NCBI GenBank assembly: GCA_030770545.1
Contig: CM061098.1
Coordinates: 18,880,501-18,944,500, forward strand
Length of the DNA stretch: 64,000 nt
Reading direction: 5' to 3'
DNA from: Macropodus opercularis
Lineage: Eukaryota > Chordata > Actinopteri > Anabantiformes > Osphronemidae
Under the pieces are notes generated by a model. It saw only the letters and a program-made list of their open reading frames with translations. It ran no database searches and was not told where the DNA came from. Both the position numbers and the translations under genes were made by a program. Of this stretch, positions 59,347 through 64,000 are shown piece after piece; positions within the stretch are counted from its first letter, which is position 1, and every line of letters begins with the position of its first letter.

Positions 59347-59740
59347 AATCTGAACCTTGAGTTGGGGAGCACTGAGCCTTTAGCTCCCTCCAAACCTCCC
59401 TGGCCTCCCCAGGCGACAGGCTGGTGACCAGGACAGTAGGCGGTGGATCAAACTCCTCCCCGTGAGCGCGACCCACACGGACGGTACCCACGGATGTGGT
59501 GGAAGCTGTTACTGGGGGTGGAGCGCCGGACAAGGCACGCTCCAGCCTCTCACGCTCCTCCCCTACAGCCGCAAACATCTCTGGCACACCAGGCAAATAT
59601 AAATTGTCCCACAGAACATCGTCCAACCTGGCCAACGCCTTTAAACGGCTCTCAGGTTCCGGGCAGTTGGAAGCCAGGTTAATCAAATCCTTGAACATAT
59701 AAACGAAGTCCGAAGGCAACTTTCGCCTGGCCCGCTCCAT
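59024..59740 (-). CDS. element B gag-like protein, 238 codons
   Basis: It starts 87 bp inside the 5' LTR border. Residues 1-70 are a charged, probably helical module (MERARRKLPSDFVYMF...). It aligns loosely with the leader of the element A protein through F-x-x-M-x-x-x-L-I and a later P-E-[LM] segment. Residues 97-123 carry the shared motif F-D-P-P-P-T...LSPGEAREVWRELKAQ. An Arg-rich stretch (PVRKRPRSRRRARASVR) follows and could bind nucleic acid. The last 90 residues overlap a second frame. No zinc knuckle or protease was seen. A translational frameshift into the downstream repeat frame is possible but unproven. Confidence 0.5.
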   Translation of the reverse strand: MERARRKLPSDFVYMFKDLINLASNCPEPESRLKALARLDDVLWDNLYLPGVPEMFAAVGEERERLERALSGAPPPVTASTTSVGTVRVGRAHGEEFDPPPTVLVTSLSPGEAREVWRELKAQCSPTQGSDFEPQSPVARAGTVPVRKRPRSRRRARASVRHQEELEEFILPARCFVECAPAGLRPYAVHPGVTGGVDSISDDQPGFGHCLAAPGVGTATCRTSPSTAASHSGGAVRW

Positions 59741-59815
59741 TTGGAGATGCGCAGCCCAAGTAAAAAAAAGGGAAAAGAAAAGAAAAACAAAACTGGGTCG
59801 GCTGGGTCCTGTGTG

Positions 59816-59827
59816 GCTGGCTGATTC
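59816..59827 (-). promoter_or_regulatory. element B primer-binding site, self-priming type
   Basis: One base beyond the 5' LTR, AATCAGCCAGC (minus strand) pairs perfectly over 11 nt with GCTGGCTGATT, which starts about 30 bp downstream of the LTR TATA box. No tRNA-type TGG start is present. Confidence 0.75.
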
Positions 59828-60448
59828 TGTTACATCTACTCACTCACTGGACTCACTAGAAGTACCAGGGGTAGGAGAAGCCTGAGCCCCTGGTACTGAC
59901 TCGAATCGCCACCTGGTGGCGCCAAACGAACAAAGTGAAGGGGGGAGCTCAACCTAGAGCCTATTTCCCCACTCAAGATACTAAAAGGCTGCTCGACATA
60001 GAGCCTGTGCCCACTCTAACAAAATTGACTAGGGAGGACCCAATTGCAAACCCAGAGACACAGGTGAACATTTAACTTATTTTTAATCGTGACAAACATG
60101 AGCAAAACAACACGGGAAACTAAGGACTACAGGTAAATGACGTAAAGCAGAACTAAACATAAACCTAGACAAACACCAATCTTAAATCAAGTAACAATAC
60201 CAAGTTAACAAATACATACAGTACGAACACTAATCTCTAAGCAAACCAGGAACACTTACACACAAGGGGTAACACCAATAATCAGCCAGCAAAGCATGAA
60301 GAGGCAAGGGGCAACTTATATACAAACTAAACAGGAAATAACAAACAGGTGAAATCAATAACAAGCAGGAAGTGGACAAACAGAAACCAACAAAGAAGAA
60401 CAGGGGAACAAGAGCGCCCCCCAGTGGTTGGAGGGCCAAATCGTCACA
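59828..60448 (-). repeat. element B 5' LTR (621 bp)
   Basis: On the minus strand it starts TGTGACGATTTGG and ends GATGTAACA. A TATA box TATATAAG (60322-60315) lies about 30 bp before the inferred start at GCTGGCTGATT (60290-60280). Near the LTR end are an 11-bp inverted repeat (59861-59871 with 59887-59897) and a 15-bp palindrome (59907-59921). Confidence 0.92.
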
Positions 60449-60453
60449 TGGAC

Positions 60454-63400
60454 TAACTGAGGGTGTGTGCATAGAGTTTGGTCCAGTCACTATTTAGGCA
60501 CAATCACAAGAGCAGGCAGGCTTCCGTCGCTTTCACCTGGATACTGACGCACTGTAAAAGTGCTCCTCACTGGTTCCCTTTTGCTGGTTCGTTTTTGGAA
60601 AAGAAAGAGATTGTTTGTGTGTTTGTTTGTTTGTTTGTTTCTAAGAACGGCGTCATTAGAAAGTATTTGGCAAGTTTGTTGTATTTCTTCCACACAATGT
60701 AACCCTGCGTTATCGGGCGTGTCGACCAAGACGTGCACCGACCCTACGGCTCCTCCTGGGTACTGGGCCCACACGGGCCAGACGGGCCCCGTGGACAGAG
60801 ACCCAGTCCAGGTGTGTGTGCTGTGGTTTGCTGGACCTTAAATTCGTAAATGCAACACATTTGTTTATTTGCAGAACTTTGATTTGATGCCTAATAGGTT
60901 ATGTTTTTCATTTTCATGGCTAGAACCAGGCTTTCACAGAGCATCTCATCATAATTCTTCTTGCATAAGACGTCTGAACCTATAAACTATAGAATCAGGC
61001 CAGGCCTCCGCAGCTGTTCTCGCTTCAAACAAGCTCCACGTGAAGCGTATGAAGCTTGATGTGTGAGCTCGAAGGGCTTCCCATTCATTATTAAGGAATG
61101 AAGACGTACCTGTGTGAATCAAAGCTTATTCAAATGTGCACTGGTGTCAGGTAGCATCTGTGTGTCGGCCAAATGAGCCAAAGTTTATCTGCTGGGTTTT
61201 TAATATTACAACAGACAGTTCTCTCACACAAAGCAGAATATCTAACACCGATCTTATTTACTTTGTTCAAGCTATTGCACCACGATGCCAGAATCCTTAT
61301 ATGGCTGATTACATCGGGAACATAACCTTTCATTGGTATTTCACAATTAGTTTCACGTGGTTTGCATGTGCTGTTGCACTCGGAGGTGGTCAGTAAGTAG
61401 ATACCCATGGAAACGACGCTGTGTTAGTCTCTGTTTTCTTCCCTGCTGCAGGTCAGAGACTGATATTGTACCTTTACGCCACTGCTTAGACAACTTTACT
61501 TAGTAGCTACTTGTGTTTGAATGGGCCATTGATTTTTTGTTTCATACATTTATTCTAAACATAGTGAATCTGCAGCAAAGAGTTCGATTCTCAGACCTGA
61601 AGTGTTGGAAGTGGTTTCATTGTGCAACACCAACGACTCCACAGTGTGTTATTGATTGAGTTATCTTTTACCTTTTAATTTTAGACTCTATATGGACATT
61701 TCTCCACTGTGACAGATAAAGGTTTATCTTGACCTGTCTTGTCTTTGGTAGCTAATAATCACTACATGAACTGAGTGGATGCACAGATATGAGCCATAAC
61801 ATAACTATATTAGAACGCTGCTTGTTTCAGTTTGTAGCCAGCGTACTGTAGAAAAACAGAGGTGATCTCCTCTGTTCAAAGAACCGCAGCCAAACAAGAC
61901 AACTCAGTTATGGATAGTTTTAAAACGCATCATTCTGCTGCATGTTAACAAGGTGAAGTCAGGGTCACTATTAACAAAAACACGTAGAGGAGAAGAACAA
62001 TGTTCTTACTTTGATTTAGGATAACAAGCAAAAGCTTTTTTTCAAATTTCAAGTACAGATCTTTTACATTTGTACAAAACTCTACAAATAAAAATACATC
62101 CTACAAGCACAAATGATTTCATGTGCTAGTGTCCACACAGTCACAGCTTGTCTACGCTGGAACTCCTGAGAACCAGCCTCCAGAGAAATGTGCTTTGCTT
62201 GCTTTGCAGCGCTTTCGCCTGTAAACACGGTTGAATCGAAGGCGACTCAGTAAACACTTGATCCTCTCTGGGCCTCCCTCCCCTACCTCCAGCGCTTCCC
62301 TTTCTTCTTCTCCACCTTCTCGTCGTCGGCACTCCCCACCTATCATCAAGCCTCAGTCGGCCAATTAGGAGACGGCGATGCTGCGCCCCCCTCCCTTGTC
62401 TTTGAAAAGACAAGCCACAAAAGGTTTGCTCTGAGACACAAAGGGATCACACTTCTATAATTGGCTGTCTCCGCTGATGTTCAAATGATGGCCTGTAGTC
62501 CTCAGACTGAAGGCAATAAACAATACGGCATGAATAAAACATTAATCACAATTATTCACGTCAGCCATATACAAATGATTGGCTTCTGTGAATATTTCAT
62601 CTGCAGCGTCTTCTTGCCACGTTGCCTTGTGTGGCCCTGAGAAGGCTTGAAAGGGATCACAGGAGCGGGATCTGTTTTGTTATACATTAATGGGGCCATC
62701 GCTGCACGGAAGTGGCTTTAATCTGTTCGCTGCCAGAGCCGCTATCTCCTTCGCCCACCTCCTTCTCCTCTCATCTTCGCTCTCGAGCCTCTCCACTCAC
62801 CTCCACAAAATCCCCGCCCTTCTCATCTTTATCCCTTCTCCCGCCTCCTTTCATCTCTCTGCCCTGTTCTCCTCTCTTTAACCCCCCTCTTTTTCCCGCG
62901 ATTGACGGATTGGGCCATCAGCCATCTTTGCTCTGCAGTACATCATCTCAGATCTGGGTTATTTAAATTAGGTTTAAATCTCTTTTTTCCTCCCCCTTGA
63001 TGCTGGTCCCACTTCAAACCCATTTGTCATATTTCCTTTCCCTTGGAGAATGAGAAGCCAGAGTCGTTGCCAAAATATACCAGTAGTGTTTGGATGGGAT
63101 TTGGAATGAACGTTGCTCCAAAGCTGATGCTTCTAATGTATGAATGCAGCGCTGGACGTTTTATTTTATAGGTTTTGCATCAACTGCTGTGTGAGGGCTG
63201 CATTTTTCTATTACCTTACTTACATCATGCATCTTTCTCCATTTACTTGACCAAAGGAGATTCTGAGGATGAGTGTGATAGAAGCAAGTCCAAGAATTCG
63301 ATGCAAGTGAGTTTATTGAAATATCTACAAAGTAACGTTTGCGAGGTGGTAACTGCACGCGGCACCTGAAACAGAGACAGGAGATTTCTGTACGAATCAC

Positions 63401-64000
63401 TGAGGCTATAAACTATACGGACAGAAACAGTGAGCGCGTGAGGACGAAGGTTAACCAGATGAGAACAGGTAAGGTTATTGATGGAGATTTCCAGGAAGCG
63501 CCTGAGGTTTGAGGAGATGAGTGAACATCACCAGGTCTCTTTCTTCTATAGGAGGGGATTCCTCGCCGTCTGTGAACGCCTCAGACTGAGACTAGAGCAC
63601 CACAAACCCAAAATACAAACGTGTCCAGAACCCAGGGCAGCAAAGTCAATACATGAAAGAGAGAGAGAAAGTTAACCCAATGCGTGACTATCGACGCATC
63701 ATACGAACACAGAACAGTCTTCACGTGAATTACTTAAAGGTTCCTGATGGGACATCGCTCTATAAGCAGCGTTCGTGGCTTAACATGGCTAGACAACAAA
63801 CGTGGTCTTGAGCATTCAAAGTGCTCACAACAAACAGATTCCTGGGTCGGCAGCCTGACTTCCTGGGCGAGACAGACATGGTAGGAGGCATGAGCAACGA
63901 TCCGGCAATGAGACAGACATCGAGGAGGTTTAAATGCTGAAGCCAGGAACCGTTTGCATAATCCTACAGTAATTAAACTGCTGTGACAAACATACAGTGA
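60454..64000. other. intergenic right end of window
   Basis: No coding exon recognised. (GTTT)n lies at 60611-60640. About 62036-62110 is A/T-rich with TTTATTTGTAG-type sequence on the minus strand. About 62450-62720 is repeat-free and looks like conserved non-coding DNA. About 62740-63010 is pyrimidine-rich on the plus strand. Confidence 0.45.
62450..62720. promoter_or_regulatory. candidate conserved non-coding element
   Basis: A repeat-free block with CATTAATCACAATTATTCACG, GTGAATATTTCATCTG and CATTAATGGGGCCATC (each shortened to its core here). It is low in CpG and dense in homeodomain-like cores. The call rests on texture only. Confidence 0.22.

Larger units (their letters stand above)
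56918..60448 (-). mobile_element. LTR element B: complete non-autonomous retrotransposon, Tf1/sushi-like priming
   Basis: The sense strand is minus. The two 621-bp LTRs (5' LTR 59828-60448, 3' LTR 56918-57538) show three differences by eye. The target duplication TGGAC is perfect (56913-56917 and 60449-60453). Next to the 3' LTR is a purine-rich tract (GTGGGGAGGGGGCTC on minus, 57539-57553), sharing GGGGGCTC|TGT with element A. The primer site (59816-59826) is the reverse complement of LTR bases 60280-60290. The interior (about 2.3 kb) encodes a short gag-like frame and repeat-rich sequence, with no polymerase genes. Confidence 0.9.

Noticed and set aside
62141..62413. Minus-strand 90-codon frame ending SSSVDKL, considered as the end of a neighbouring gene
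   Set aside because: No further similarity to any transporter or other neighbour and no upstream exon visible.

Overview
The window is vertebrate nuclear DNA, most likely from a teleost fish. It holds one recognisable protein-coding gene split by GT-AG introns, long AT-rich intergenic stretches, many short simple repeats and several fish-type transposable elements. No bacterial operons, rRNA, tRNA or CRISPR arrays were seen.

The host gene is protocadherin-18 (pcdh18) on the minus strand, 6228-12832. Four coding exons join in frame to 1235 codons. One large exon encodes the signal peptide, six cadherin repeats, the membrane segment and the proximal tail. Two tiny exons and a long last exon encode the rest of the cytoplasmic tail. 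Between 13.0 and 15.0 kb upstream lie a GA-rich tract, a SOX/POU-like site and a CpG-rich block. The rest behaves like the gene desert that usually surrounds this locus, with patches that look like conserved non-coding DNA (not verifiable here).

The most notable content is a pair of young, structurally complete, non-autonomous LTR retrotransposons. Element A (35310-41053, plus strand) has 677/661-bp LTRs and a CTTTG target-site duplication. Element B (56918-60448, minus strand) has two 621-bp LTRs and a TGGAC duplication. Neither has any visible reverse transcriptase, integrase or protease. In both, the sequence just after the 5' LTR is not a tRNA-type primer site. Instead it is the exact reverse complement (10 and 11 nt) of a stretch inside the LTR where the transcript should start. 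That is the layout known for self-priming Tf1/sushi-group elements. Both encode a protein with a related N-terminal module and a shared F-[DE]-P...LSP-x-EA-x3-W-[KR]-ELK-x-Q motif, followed or interrupted by large in-frame tandem repeats. In A these form a 1502-codon reading frame built from five unrelated minisatellites, the last of which is open in all six frames.

Older mobile DNA includes a Tc1/mariner fragment (1574-2000), a LINE reverse-transcriptase remnant (about 25870-26180), two inverted copies of a roughly 290-bp retroposon (15761-16061 and 34901-35256), a fragment of another dispersed fish repeat (52561-52900) and a short repeat module near 42.4 kb. Other structure includes a spaced TTTATTTTGAAAGG repeat (34351-34816), two perfect hairpins (18529-18556, 20779-20815), a long (TG)n tract at 33.0 kb and strand-skewed pyrimidine/purine stretches.
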